Numbered from the stretch's first letter, positions 38,424 to 46,462 are shown. The stretch: DNA of 46,462 nucleotides from Chlamydiae bacterium RIFCSPLOWO2_12_FULL_49_12 (GCA_001796315.1 MGME01000027.1:1-46462); one strand, 5' to 3'. Program-made: numbers and translations. The notes: generated by a model from the letters alone, not told the origin.

Positions 38424-39287
38424 ATGATTCGAAGCATGACGGGGTATGCCAAAGCCGCTGGGGTCGTTTGCGGCGGGCATGCCGTATTGGAAATCCATTC
38501 CATCAATAAGCGCAATCTGGAGATGCACATCCTGATGCCGCACGCCTGTTTGCAATATGATCTTCTCTTAAGAGAATGGATCCGCCGGGCAGTGACCCGC
38601 GGCCAGCTGACTGTGCGCCTGCGCGTGGAATCCCGCGAGGGGGCCCTACCTGAGAGCGAGCAGACGGAGACGTCTCTTAAACGCCTGAAGAGGCATTGGG
38701 AAAGAGCGGCTGCAGCGCTTGGCTACGATCCTCAGACGGAAGTGACTCTTGCTTTTTTACTCAAGCAAGAAGCTCTGTTTGCAAAAGAAGAGATCAAAGA
38801 GGCGGAGTTAGAGGCATTGACGAAGCGGGCGTTGGGCGCTCTTTTAAAGATGAAAGAGCGGGAAGGGGCGGCTTTGGCAAGAGATCTCAAAGGGCGCATC
38901 GAGGGGATGAAAACAACGCTCAATCAGATCGAAAAGAGAGCCCCCCGGGCGGCTTGCCGGTTTGAGGCTCGTTTGAAAGAGAGACTTCAGGGTTTTACTC
39001 TTCCCGATCAAGAAGAGAGGATTGCACGCGAGGTCGTGCTCTATGCAGACAAGGCGGATGTGACAGAGGAGATCGTCCGTCTTCGCTCCCATTTTGATCA
39101 GTTTCTTCTCTCTTTGAAGGCAAAAAAGACGCAAGTCGGCCGCACATTGGAATTTCTCGCTCAGGAGATCCTTCGCGAGCTTACGACCCTCTCTTCAAAG
39201 GCGTCCGACACAGAGATGGTACAACAAGCCGTTGAGATGAAGAGCGAGCTGGATAAAATTCGCGAGCAGGTCCAAAACATCGAATGA
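38424..39287 (+). CDS. yicC: YicC/YloC family endoribonuclease
   Basis: 287-residue protein of the YicC family, reported in other bacteria as an endoribonuclease that targets small RNAs. It begins with the diagnostic 'MIRSMTGYAKA'. The central region is helical, and the C-terminal DUF1732-type block is 'DKADVTEEIVRLRSHFDQF', followed by 'KSELDKIREQVQNIE' at the very end, both typical. It sits directly before gmk, a pairing found in many bacteria. Its TGA stop starts a reduced copy of the stop-to-start element. No strong Shine-Dalgarno precedes the ATG. Confidence 0.95.
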   Translation: MIRSMTGYAKAAGVVCGGHAVLEIHSINKRNLEMHILMPHACLQYDLLLREWIRRAVTRGQLTVRLRVESREGALPESEQTETSLKRLKRHWERAAAALGYDPQTEVTLAFLLKQEALFAKEEIKEAELEALTKRALGALLKMKEREGAALARDLKGRIEGMKTTLNQIEKRAPRAACRFEARLKERLQGFTLPDQEERIAREVVLYADKADVTEEIVRLRSHFDQFLLSLKAKKTQVGRTLEFLAQEILRELTTLSSKASDTEMVQQAVEMKSELDKIREQVQNIE

Positions 39288-39326
39288 ACCCGGGTTTTGA
39301 AGAGCCGGGTTTCTCCCGGAGGAGGG
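39285..39326 (+). repeat. stop-to-start intercistronic element, short copy before gmk
   Basis: It runs from the yicC stop (TGAACCCGGGTTTTGAAGAG) through CCGGGTTTCTCCCGG to AGGAGGG, next to the gmk ATG. The two ends match the full copies; about 75 central bases are missing. CCGGG and CCCGG form a hairpin whose 3' arm touches the Shine-Dalgarno. Confidence 0.65.
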
Positions 39327-39944
39327 ATGAAACAAAAACTCTTAGGTAATTTAAAAGAAGGGCTTCTTTTTGTCGTGAGTGCGCCTTCCGGTGCGGGCAA
39401 GACGACCCTCGTGCACATGATTTGCGAGGAGTTTGACGCTGTTGTAAGGTGTACGACCTGTACCACCCGCCCTCCGCGCTCTGGAGAAGTAGAGGGCAAG
39501 GATTACCATTTCATTACTGCCGAGGAGTTTCAACAAAAAGAGAGGGCGAAAGAATTTCTGGAGTCTGCCCAAGTCTTCAATGATCGCTACGGGACGCTGA
39601 AAGAAGAGGTGTACCGAGAGCAAAAAAGAGGCAAGCACGTCATCTTGGTCATCGATACGCAGGGCGCTTTTCAATTGAGAGGCAAGATCCCCGCGGTCTT
39701 TATCTTTGTGGCCCCTCCCTCGCTTGGAGAGCTTAAGAGGAGGTTGATTGTGCGCAAGACTGAGAACGAAAAGAGCATTGAAGAGCGGCTCTCCTGGGCG
39801 GAGCGAGAGATAGAAGAAGGGAAAAAATTTGATTATTTTATTTTTAATGAAGATTTGAACTTGGCGTATCAGGTTCTTCGTAGTATTTTTATTGCCGAAG
39901 AGAGACATATAAGGAGATCGCTATGCCCATCAATAAAGAACTGA
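39327..39944 (+). CDS. gmk: guanylate kinase
   Basis: Phosphorylates GMP to GDP with ATP. The P-loop is 'SAPSGAGKTTL' at residues 18-28. The GMP-binding region follows in 'CTTRPPRSGEVEGKDYHF' and the lid in 'RLIVRKTENEKSIEERL'. The length of 205 aa is normal. The ATG at 39327 has GGAGGAGGG directly before it, supplied by the repeat element. The frame is open upstream to 39297 but that is non-coding leader. It overlaps the next gene by 22 bases; C. trachomatis has the same pair (CT030-CT031). Confidence 0.97.
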   Translation: MKQKLLGNLKEGLLFVVSAPSGAGKTTLVHMICEEFDAVVRCTTCTTRPPRSGEVEGKDYHFITAEEFQQKERAKEFLESAQVFNDRYGTLKEEVYREQKRGKHVILVIDTQGAFQLRGKIPAVFIFVAPPSLGELKRRLIVRKTENEKSIEERLSWAEREIEEGKKFDYFIFNEDLNLAYQVLRSIFIAEERHIRRSLCPSIKN

Positions 39945-40165
39945 CAACGGAGCACGTCCGCTCCCTCTTTCCCAACACCTTTAAACTGACCAATTATGCC
40001 ATTCGCCTGGCCCAGTTTTATATCCGCTCCGGCCAGGAAGTGAGCTCATCCTCTCTGGTCAAGGAGGTGGCGAAGCATCCTGACGAATCTTATCTTGAGA
40101 CCTTAAAGAGTTTGGAGGAAGAAGAGAGTGAAACATATCCTGAAGAGCTGCCCTCGGAGTCTTGA
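39923..40165 (+). CDS. conserved small protein, possible RNA polymerase omega-like subunit (CT031 counterpart)
   Basis: An 80-residue acidic protein that starts within gmk with AAGGAG upstream and ends one base before metG. Residues 16-36 ('PNTFKLTNYAIRLAQFYIRSG') resemble the helical core of the omega subunit RpoZ, where an NR/NY-x-A-x-x-A pattern is common. Gmk followed by RpoZ is a frequent bacterial gene order, which supports the idea. The C-terminal third is very acidic. The C. trachomatis counterpart by position is CT031, annotated as hypothetical. I consider omega a reasonable but unproven guess. Confidence 0.8.
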   Translation: MPINKELTTEHVRSLFPNTFKLTNYAIRLAQFYIRSGQEVSSSSLVKEVAKHPDESYLETLKSLEEEESETYPEELPSES

Positions 40166-42202
40166 GTGAAAGAAAAGATTCTCGTGACCGCCGCGCTTCC
40201 CTATGCCAACGGAGCGCTTCACTTTGGACACATCGCCGGCGCTTATCTTCCCGCCGACTGCTATGCGCGCTTTCAGAGGCAGAACGGCAAGGATCTTCTC
40301 TTCATCTGCGGCTCGGACGAGTACGGGATTGCCATCACCTTAAGTGCGCAATTGGCCGGCCGCACTCCCAAGGAACAGGTCGACCATTTCCATGCGATCA
40401 ACAAAGCTCTCTTTGCTCGCCTGCAGATCTCCTTTGACCACTACTCCAGGACCACCTGGAGCGGCCACGTCGAGACTACGCAGGCCTTCTTCAACGATCT
40501 TTTGGCCAATGGCTACATTGAAGAGAGAGAGAGCGATCAGCTCTATTCAGAAAAAGAGCAGATGTTTATGGCGGACCGCTATGTCCTGGGGATCTGCCCA
40601 AAATGCAGCTTTGAAAAGGCCCGCGGAGATGAGTGCACGCGCTGCGGGGCGAGCCTGGAGGCGACCGATCTCAAAGAGCCCAGGAGCGCGGTGACCGGCT
40701 CACCCCTTCTTCTCAAAAGAGCCCACCACTGGTACTTGCGCTTTGACCTCTTTAAAGGGAAGCTCAAAGAGTGGATTTTCACGCGAATGTGGAAGGCCAA
40801 CGTCCTCAACTTTGCCAAAAACTACATCGACGACCTGCGACCCCGCGCCATCACGCGCGACTCCTCCTGGGGCGTTCCCGTTCCGCTCAAGGAAGCCAAA
40901 GGCAAGGTCTTCTATGTCTGGTTTGACGCGCCCATCGGCTACATCTCCGCGACAAGAGAATGGGCTGAACTCCAAAAAGAGAGCGAGGCCTGGAAGAGAT
41001 ACTGGTGCGATCCCAAAACCAAGCTGATCAACTTCGTCGGCAAAGACAACATCCCCTTCCATGCCGTCTTTTTCCCTGCCATGATCCTGGGGCAAAATCA
41101 GCCCTACAAAATCGTTGACGAGCTTCCTGCCAACGAATTCCTCAATTATGAGGGAAGGCCCTTTAGCAAATCCGAAGGCTGGACGGTGGATCTTGATGCC
41201 TTTTTCAAAAAGTTCACCGTGGATCAGATCCGCTACGCTTTGGCTGCCAACGCTCCTGAAACGCAGGACTCCGAGTTTACCTGGAAGGATTTTCAGATGC
41301 GCTGCAACAGCGAGCTTTTGGGAAAGTGGGGAAATTTTGTCCATCGCACCTTAGTCTTTGTCAAGAACCACGCTTTTGGAGAGGTCCCCGACCCCGGCCT
41401 TCTTGCCCCTGAAGACGACGCCTTCCTGCACAAGATCGACGCTCTTGTCCAAGAAACTAAGGCTGCCTATGAGGGTTTTCACTTGAGAAAAGCCTCCCAG
41501 CTTGTAATGGAGCTGGCGACGGCCGGAAACGTCTATTTCGATGCCAAACAGCCCTGGAAATGCGTCAAGGACGAAGCTCTGCGTCCCTTCCTCCATCATG
41601 CCCTTTATTGTAGCCTGCAATGCATCCGCTGCCTTGCCTGCATCTCCTTTCCCATCATCCCCGCAGCCTCCGAGCGCGTCTGGATGATGCTCGGCGAAAA
41701 GAAGCGCCTGTCTCAGCTCTCGTGGGACGCTCTATTAAAAGAGAGAATCCGGCCGGGGCAAAAGATCTTGTCTCCTCAGATTCTCTTTGAAAAGGTTGAA
41801 GATGCCGCCATTGAGGAAGAGATGACTAAATTAAGCGGCTTGACCCAAAAAAAGAGTTGCATCTATGCTCCTCTCAAAGAAGAGATTTCTTTCGACACGG
41901 TGCAAAGCCTCGATCTGCGCGTTGCTCAAATCCTTACGGTAGAGCGCATCCCCAAGAGCAAAAAGCTCTTGAAGATTGCTGTCGATTTAGGCTTTGAGAA
42001 GAGAGTGATCGTGGCGGGGATCGGAGAGAAGATTGAGGATCTCTCCTCTCTTCTTGGAAAAAAGATCATCGTGGCGGCCAACTTAAAAAGCGCCACCCTG
42101 ATGGGAGTCGAGAGCCGGGGGATGCTGTTTGCAGCCTCTCTGCCTGATGGCCTGGAGGTGCCCTTTTTGCAGGATGCAGAGCCCGGAGCTGTCGTGCGGT
42201 AA
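40166..42202 (+). CDS. metG: methionyl-tRNA synthetase
   Basis: Class-I aminoacyl-tRNA synthetase charging tRNA-Met. The HIGH-type motif is 'HFGHIAG' (about 18-24) and the KMSKS-type motif is 'PFSKSEG' near 332. Paired knuckles 'CPKC' and 'CTRC' (about 145-165) make the zinc site. A helical anticodon-binding domain follows. After about residue 575 a complete EMAPII/OB tRNA-binding domain is present ('LDLRVAQILTVERIPKSKKLLKIAVDLG' in substance, then 'SRGMLFAAS'). That makes 678 aa; as I recall C. trachomatis MetG is about 550 aa and lacks this domain. It starts with GTG right after the preceding stop. Confidence 0.97.
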   Translation: MKEKILVTAALPYANGALHFGHIAGAYLPADCYARFQRQNGKDLLFICGSDEYGIAITLSAQLAGRTPKEQVDHFHAINKALFARLQISFDHYSRTTWSGHVETTQAFFNDLLANGYIEERESDQLYSEKEQMFMADRYVLGICPKCSFEKARGDECTRCGASLEATDLKEPRSAVTGSPLLLKRAHHWYLRFDLFKGKLKEWIFTRMWKANVLNFAKNYIDDLRPRAITRDSSWGVPVPLKEAKGKVFYVWFDAPIGYISATREWAELQKESEAWKRYWCDPKTKLINFVGKDNIPFHAVFFPAMILGQNQPYKIVDELPANEFLNYEGRPFSKSEGWTVDLDAFFKKFTVDQIRYALAANAPETQDSEFTWKDFQMRCNSELLGKWGNFVHRTLVFVKNHAFGEVPDPGLLAPEDDAFLHKIDALVQETKAAYEGFHLRKASQLVMELATAGNVYFDAKQPWKCVKDEALRPFLHHALYCSLQCIRCLACISFPIIPAASERVWMMLGEKKRLSQLSWDALLKERIRPGQKILSPQILFEKVEDAAIEEEMTKLSGLTQKKSCIYAPLKEEISFDTVQSLDLRVAQILTVERIPKSKKLLKIAVDLGFEKRVIVAGIGEKIEDLSSLLGKKIIVAANLKSATLMGVESRGMLFAASLPDGLEVPFLQDAEPGAVVR

Positions 42203-42214
42203 GAGAGAGTTTGA

Positions 42215-43867
42215 ATGGGAGGTCGTTTGACTGTGTTGCGTGTGGCCGGGCAAAAGCGGTTTTTTCTCTTTTTCCTTTTTTTAACTCTTTCCTTGCAGCT
42301 GCATGGGACAATCATGTGGCTGTCGCAGGCCACAAACCTCGCACCGAACGTCGCCTCCTCAGTCATTAAAAAGCCCGGAGAGTTGGCTGATGTCTCCGTC
42401 AACGACAGCGGACAGGCGATTGTGGTCTGGGTGGAAAAACCCTCTGCAATTATCTGGACCGTCAATTACGCCGCCTTTACCCCTCAGGGAGGGTGGTCGG
42501 AGAGTCGTGTGATAGCGACCCAAACTCTAGACGTGGTAACCGACTTCTTGAATCTCCCTCGAGCCTTTCTCAATAACTCCGGACAGATCCTTGTGGTATG
42601 GAGACGCTTTATTGATGGAGACAGCAGGTTGTTTTTTTCGATTAATCGCTTTGGTCTTTTAAACGCCGCTTCTTGGAGTGATGCGGCCCTGGTAACCCCG
42701 GATCGGCTAAACCAAGCGACATACGGCCTAGACATGAACAATCTGGGTCAAGCGGTGGTTTGTTATGATTATCACACTGGTAGTGGTCCAGCCTCAGAAG
42801 CTCACTCTCGCTTTTATTCTTTTGGGGAAAGCAGCTGGAGCCCAGTGACTCCTTTAGTGTTAGATTCTCTTGGACAAGTCTCTCTCTTGATCAAGACAGC
42901 AATCAATGACAGAGGGACGGTGCTCGCGACGTTTGATTCAAATCAAGTAGGCGATGAATCACTCAGCGGCCCCGATGTCTTTGGATACGCCTCTACGTTT
43001 TCCGCATTAAGCACGACGGGATGGGGTACCCGTCAGCAGTTAGAGACCCTAAATAATGGAATCAACATTCCCTCTCAGCTGGGACTCAATGCCAATAGTC
43101 AGGGGGTCTCTGTAGGAGCTTTGTCTACCTATGCCCTTGCAGCGACGCCGTTTACGGGAGGAAGCTGGCAGTCTGCAGTGACTGTCAAGGCTGCAGGAGG
43201 GGTTCCCAATACGAGTTTGCAAGGGACAATTGATGATACGGGGCGCATGGTGGTGGCTTGGTCGGAAGGGACGGGCTCTTCTTATGCCGTAAAAGTGGCA
43301 ACCGCTATGGTAACCGATCCTTCCAACTGGACAACCACTACGCTTGCGACCTCTTCCAATGTTTTGGAAGACGTTGTCCTGGCCGTCATGCCCAACGGAT
43401 CTCGCGCTTTTGTGCTTTGGGAAGAAATTGTCGGAGGAAACGGCGTCATCAAAGCCACGGATTTTGTTCCGAGCGCTCCTTTTCCCTCAGTTGTCACGCT
43501 CTCCTCTCCTGCAAGTTCTGACTGGGAGGGACAGGCGAATGCCATCAATGCGCAAGGCCTTTTTGTCGGAGTGTGGAGCAACTCGCTCTATGCCCAGGCG
43601 GGGCTGACGACGGGAATCCAGCTGAGCGGCAAACAGAAAACCAACCGTTTTCTCACCCAAATCGAATATTACAACCACCTCTTTTGGAACTCCGTCCTTT
43701 ACGCCTCCTACCGCCTCTATGCCAACGGTTCGCTTGTCGAGGGAACCACGAATACCCGCCTAGACCACCGCGGGCAAAAGAAGGGACGCCCCGTTTCCTA
43801 CTCGCTCTCCCTGGTGGGTCCGTCCGGGATAGAGAGCGAAAGAAGCGCTCCCGTGAACGTCCCTTAA
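42215..43867 (+). CDS. secreted repeat protein, probable beta-propeller with C-terminal domain
   Basis: A 550-residue protein with an N-terminal hydrophobic signal (about residues 15-31, 'RFFLFFLFLTLSLQLHG'). A unit of about 55 residues repeats eight times. Each carries a core like 'INDxGxxVVxW', near residues 58, 115, 170, 226, 289, 334, 389 and 440. This pattern suggests a beta-propeller. The last 80 residues read as a separate beta domain of the Fn3 type ('YASYRLYANGSLVEGTT', 'YSLSLVGPSG'). Export to the periplasm or surface is likely; the ligand is unknown. It follows metG after 12 bases with a weak purine-rich ribosome site. Similar proteins are known to me as common in environmental chlamydiae, without named function. 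Confidence 0.8.
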   Translation: MGGRLTVLRVAGQKRFFLFFLFLTLSLQLHGTIMWLSQATNLAPNVASSVIKKPGELADVSVNDSGQAIVVWVEKPSAIIWTVNYAAFTPQGGWSESRVIATQTLDVVTDFLNLPRAFLNNSGQILVVWRRFIDGDSRLFFSINRFGLLNAASWSDAALVTPDRLNQATYGLDMNNLGQAVVCYDYHTGSGPASEAHSRFYSFGESSWSPVTPLVLDSLGQVSLLIKTAINDRGTVLATFDSNQVGDESLSGPDVFGYASTFSALSTTGWGTRQQLETLNNGINIPSQLGLNANSQGVSVGALSTYALAATPFTGGSWQSAVTVKAAGGVPNTSLQGTIDDTGRMVVAWSEGTGSSYAVKVATAMVTDPSNWTTTTLATSSNVLEDVVLAVMPNGSRAFVLWEEIVGGNGVIKATDFVPSAPFPSVVTLSSPASSDWEGQANAINAQGLFVGVWSNSLYAQAGLTTGIQLSGKQKTNRFLTQIEYYNHLFWNSVLYASYRLYANGSLVEGTTNTRLDHRGQKKGRPVSYSLSLVGPSGIESERSAPVNVP

Positions 43868-43912
43868 AAGGTGTGATCCGAAACGTCCGCTTTACGCGTT
43901 TGCCGCACGTGA

Positions 43913-44050
43913 TTAACCCGAGCCTAAAAACAGGCGGCAATCTGCTTGTTGCGGCTTTGCCCTATCGATTCTCGCTCGGATTCCTTCCGTATTCAAGAAG
44001 GTGATTCCTTGCAAGAATCGATCCGGCTTTGCCGCGCAGCGCATCTTGCA
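43913..44050. mobile_element. TTAA-ended palindromic element, copy 2 (reverse orientation)
   Basis: It starts TTAACCCGAGCCTAAAAACA like copy 1 at 9244. Its interior aligns with the reverse complement of copy 1 over about 130 bases, including ATCTGCTTGTTGCGGCTTTG and GATTCTCGCTCGGA. The right end has drifted and lies inside the recD2 reading frame, so the last terminal arm is hard to see. It lies between convergent genes, as copy 1 does. Confidence 0.75.
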
Positions 44051-46212
44051 GCCTCTTTAGCCCGTATTTCTTCCCATAGCTCCAAGAGGCGTTCTTTAAG
44101 CCCCGTGTGGCGCTCTTTTACGTCTGCATTGCGGGTGGCGATGGCGACGGCTCTTTTACTTCCGATGAGAACGACCAGTTTTTTACCGCGCGTGATGCCC
44201 GTGTAGAGGAGATTTCGGCTGAGCAGCTTGAAATGGCTCAAGTGAAGCGGAAGGATGATGCAGGGGCACTCGCTTCCCTGAAACTTATGGATCGAGGCGG
44301 CGTAGGCAAGAACGATCTCATCGAGGTCGGAAAAGTCATAGGTCACGCTCATGCCGTCGAAGCTGACCTTGAGTTCCTGCTCTGTAAGATCGATGGCGAT
44401 GACGCGCCCCACGTCGCCGTTGAAGACCTTTTTTTTGTAGTTGTTCCGGATCTGCATCACCTTGTCGCTCACTCGAAAGCTTCTTCCCATGCGGCTCAAG
44501 GATGTAGGCGAGGGGTTCAGGGCATTTTGGAGCTCCAAGTTGAGATTTTCAATGCCGACGACTCCTCGTTTCATGGGAGAGAGCACTTGGATCTCATCGA
44601 AGCAATGAAAGCCGTAGGAGCGCGGCAGGCGCAAAGTAGTAAGTTCTATGATCTCTTTAACGATCTCTTCCTGATTCTCTTTTTCGATGAAGAGAAAGTC
44701 GCTTTTGGCCCTTGGAGCAAGGTCGGGGAAGATACCCTGATTGATGCGGTGGGCGTTGGTGACGATGCGCGAGCCCTTAGCTTGGCGGAAGATCTCTTTG
44801 AGACAAGTGGCAGGAAGGAGGTTTGAGGAAAGGAGATCCTTTAAGACATTGCCGGGGCCGACGCTCGGAAGCTGGTCGCTGTCTCCAATCAGGATGAGGC
44901 GCGCTGCAGAGGGGATCGCTTTCAGAAGATGGTAGAGGAGTTGGGTGTCGATCATCGACGCTTCGTCGACGATGATCAGATCGCAGAGGAGCGGGTTGCT
45001 TCTGTTTTTCTTAAAGCCGCCCTTAGAGAAGTCCATCTCGAGCAGGCTGTGGATCGTCGATGAGCGGCGCGAGGTGATTTGAGAGAGGCGCTTTGCGGCC
45101 CTTCCGGTGGGAGCTGCGAGCAAGATGCGCGAGGTGAGCTTCTCCGCGATGGCGAGGATGGCCCGTGTGATGGTGCTCTTTCCCGTTCCGGGCCCTCCCG
45201 TCACAATGAGACACTTATTTTGCATCCCCGAAGAGACGGCTTTTTGTTGTTCCGGAGCCAGGGCGAGCCTGAGTTTTTCTTGAACCCAGTTGAGAGCTTG
45301 TTGCGCTTTTACCGGACGCAAGGCGCAAGGGGCAGTGCTCAGGCGGAAGAGCTCGCGTGCAATCCCTTGTTCGCTCAAGAAAAGAGGCTTGACCCAGAGT
45401 GTTTGTTCCTTCTGGACGATGACTTGAGCTTGTGCAAGGGCAAGAATGCGCGCCTCGATGCCCTCCTTTGGGACGTTTAGGATCGAAGAGGCCTCGTCCA
45501 AAAAAGGAGAGAGCGGATAGCAGACGTGGCCTTCTGTGCTCAGCTCCCACAGGACGTGTTCAATCCCCGAGTCGATCCGGATGGGAGAGGATGGAGGAAT
45601 GCCGAGGTTGGTTGCGATCTGATCGGCTGATTTAAAGCCGATGCCGTAGATCTCCTTGGCAAGGGCATAGGGGTTGTGTTTTACGCGTTCAATGCTTTCA
45701 TCTCCATACGCCTTGTAGATCTTATGGGCAAAGGCGGGGCTCACTCCATGCCCGCGCAAAAAGATCATCACTTCGCGGATCGAGCGCTGCTCCTCCCAAC
45801 ACTTTTTGATCTGCGCTGCACGCTTCTCTCCGATTCCCTTAACTTCGATCAGCCGCTCCGGATTTTCATCGATGATCTTGAGCGTCCCGGTTCCAAACTT
45901 CTTTACGATCCATTCGGCAGCGCCTTTTCCGATTCCCTTGATCATTCCCGAGGCGAGATATTTGTGGATGCCGACAAGATCGGAGGGGGGTCGCGCCTCA
46001 AGCTCTTTGACTTCAAACTGCCGGCCGAATTTGGGGTGGTGTTTGAAAAGCCCCTTGCAGCGCACGGTTTCGCCTCTTTGGAGATGGGGCATGACGCCGA
46101 CTAAGGTGATCAAATCGCTTTTTTTCGGTTCCTTGAGGCGCGCAACGGTAAAGCCGCTCTCATCGGTTGCAAAGACAATCGTTTCAATGTATCCGAAGAG
46201 TTCCTCTTCCAT
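43993..46212 (-). CDS. recD2: RecD2-type ATP-dependent DNA helicase
   Basis: 5'-to-3' superfamily-1 helicase of the RecD2 kind, which acts without RecBC. An N-terminal OB-like region leads into tandem helix-hairpin-helix repeats ('MIKGIGKGAAEWIVKKFG', 'VKGIGEKRA'). Then come Walker A 'GGPGTGKS' near 340, Walker B 'LIIVDEASM', 'GDSDQLPSVGPGN' and the C-terminal motif VI region 'NLLYTGITRGKK'. The ATG at 46212 has GGAGG two bases upstream; a TTG at 46221 is the longer option. The natural family end is around 'LKERLLELW'. About 20 further residues ('RQSRIDSCKESPS' at the end) are encoded by the repeat element. C. trachomatis CT033 is the counterpart. Confidence 0.95.
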   Translation of the reverse strand: MEEELFGYIETIVFATDESGFTVARLKEPKKSDLITLVGVMPHLQRGETVRCKGLFKHHPKFGRQFEVKELEARPPSDLVGIHKYLASGMIKGIGKGAAEWIVKKFGTGTLKIIDENPERLIEVKGIGEKRAAQIKKCWEEQRSIREVMIFLRGHGVSPAFAHKIYKAYGDESIERVKHNPYALAKEIYGIGFKSADQIATNLGIPPSSPIRIDSGIEHVLWELSTEGHVCYPLSPFLDEASSILNVPKEGIEARILALAQAQVIVQKEQTLWVKPLFLSEQGIARELFRLSTAPCALRPVKAQQALNWVQEKLRLALAPEQQKAVSSGMQNKCLIVTGGPGTGKSTITRAILAIAEKLTSRILLAAPTGRAAKRLSQITSRRSSTIHSLLEMDFSKGGFKKNRSNPLLCDLIIVDEASMIDTQLLYHLLKAIPSAARLILIGDSDQLPSVGPGNVLKDLLSSNLLPATCLKEIFRQAKGSRIVTNAHRINQGIFPDLAPRAKSDFLFIEKENQEEIVKEIIELTTLRLPRSYGFHCFDEIQVLSPMKRGVVGIENLNLELQNALNPSPTSLSRMGRSFRVSDKVMQIRNNYKKKVFNGDVGRVIAIDLTEQELKVSFDGMSVTYDFSDLDEIVLAYAASIHKFQGSECPCIILPLHLSHFKLLSRNLLYTGITRGKKLVVLIGSKRAVAIATRNADVKERHTGLKERLLELWEEIRAKEAARCAARQSRIDSCKESPS

Positions 46213-46223
46213 ATCCTCCAAAT

Positions 46224-46252
46224 GGTATACTACGAGCAGAGGATTTTGTGAA
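46224..46252 (-). promoter_or_regulatory. possible recD2 promoter
   Basis: On the minus strand, TTCACA (46247-46252) and TATACC (46224-46229) are 17 bases apart, matching five and four of six consensus positions. The start of transcription would fall only a few bases before the ATG, which would leave almost no leader, so the call is weak. Confidence 0.35.
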
Positions 46253-46462
46253 CCTCATGTTGTCTAGAAACGGCAGTTCGAGATGAAGTCGAGGTTGTGT
46301 AAACTCTCTATCTGTTTGAGGAGGGGAGCTCTTTTCTTGTGAAGAGTTGAGAAAAGGCTTCCTGAAGAGAGTGGAGTAGAGCGTGTAGTGAAGGGAGACG
46401 GAAGCGAAATTGAAAGAAAGATGAGAGAGTTCTTTGCACTTTGGATGGTTCTGAAGGGATGT
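46253..46462. other. unassigned end of window
   Basis: About 210 purine-rich bases with no credible reading frame. A GTTCTTTGCAC stretch near 46431-46441 resembles the boxA antitermination signal found in leaders and spacers of rRNA operons. No rRNA sequence itself is present before the window ends. Confidence 0.3.

Overview
The window is a chromosome segment of a member of the phylum Chlamydiota, most likely an environmental 'Chlamydia-like' lineage and not Chlamydiaceae. The evidence is gene order. It strings together blocks that, from memory of the C. trachomatis D/UW-3 map, lie apart there: the glgB pair (CT865-CT866), ligA (CT146) with a follower, rplM-rpsI (CT125-CT126), the block from the LptF/LptG permeases through tilS, ftsH, pnp and rpsO to tadA (CT838-CT844), and the block rpmE2-prfA-prmC-ffh-rpsP-trmD-rplS-rnhB-gmk-CT031-metG-recD (CT022-CT033). 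Core genes are richer in G+C than those of most known chlamydiae: single 60-base lines I counted have 34-35 G+C. No tRNA, rRNA or CRISPR array could be recognised.

Layout. 1-10.7 kb: mtaB, a CT865-like gene, glgB, ligA, an unknown helical protein, a small membrane protein and miaB. 10.8-11.7 kb: rplM-rpsI with a promoter and a clear intrinsic terminator. 11.8-17.8 kb: an A+T-rich accessory island holding a small unknown protein, a short membrane protein on the minus strand and a plus-strand operon. That operon encodes a patatin-like phospholipase, with an Inc-like double hydrophobic segment and ankyrin-like repeats, followed by two proteins of unknown family. 17.8-22.4 kb, minus strand: an M32 carboxypeptidase, a PAP2 phosphatase and two LptF/LptG permeases. 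22.5-30.2 kb: tilS, ftsH, a small GGQ release-factor-like gene, pnp, rpsO, tadA. 30.3-42.2 kb: a long co-directional translation and RNA operon, interrupted by a secreted C69 dipeptidase and yicC. 42.2-46.2 kb: a secreted protein with eight repeats, then recD2 on the opposite strand.

Most of the genes serve translation and RNA: tRNA modification (mtaB, miaB, tilS, tadA, trmD), ribosomal proteins, release factors and their methylase, SRP, RNA turnover (pnp, yicC, rnhB) and a nucleotide kinase. A second group serves the envelope (lipopolysaccharide transport, PAP2, FtsH). The accessory island looks like host-interaction cargo.

The least expected feature is non-coding: at least five families of short palindromic elements sit exactly at gene borders. 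One family runs from the stop codon of one gene to the Shine-Dalgarno/ATG of the next and occurs four times. Another, with TTAA ends, supplies the stop codon or last residues of three genes. A 181-bp nested palindrome abuts rnhB, and a GTGCCC-rich repeat forms an inverted pair behind ftsH. The best candidates for something undescribed are these border elements and the patatin island, whose two divergent genes share a short C-terminal DLFRN motif.
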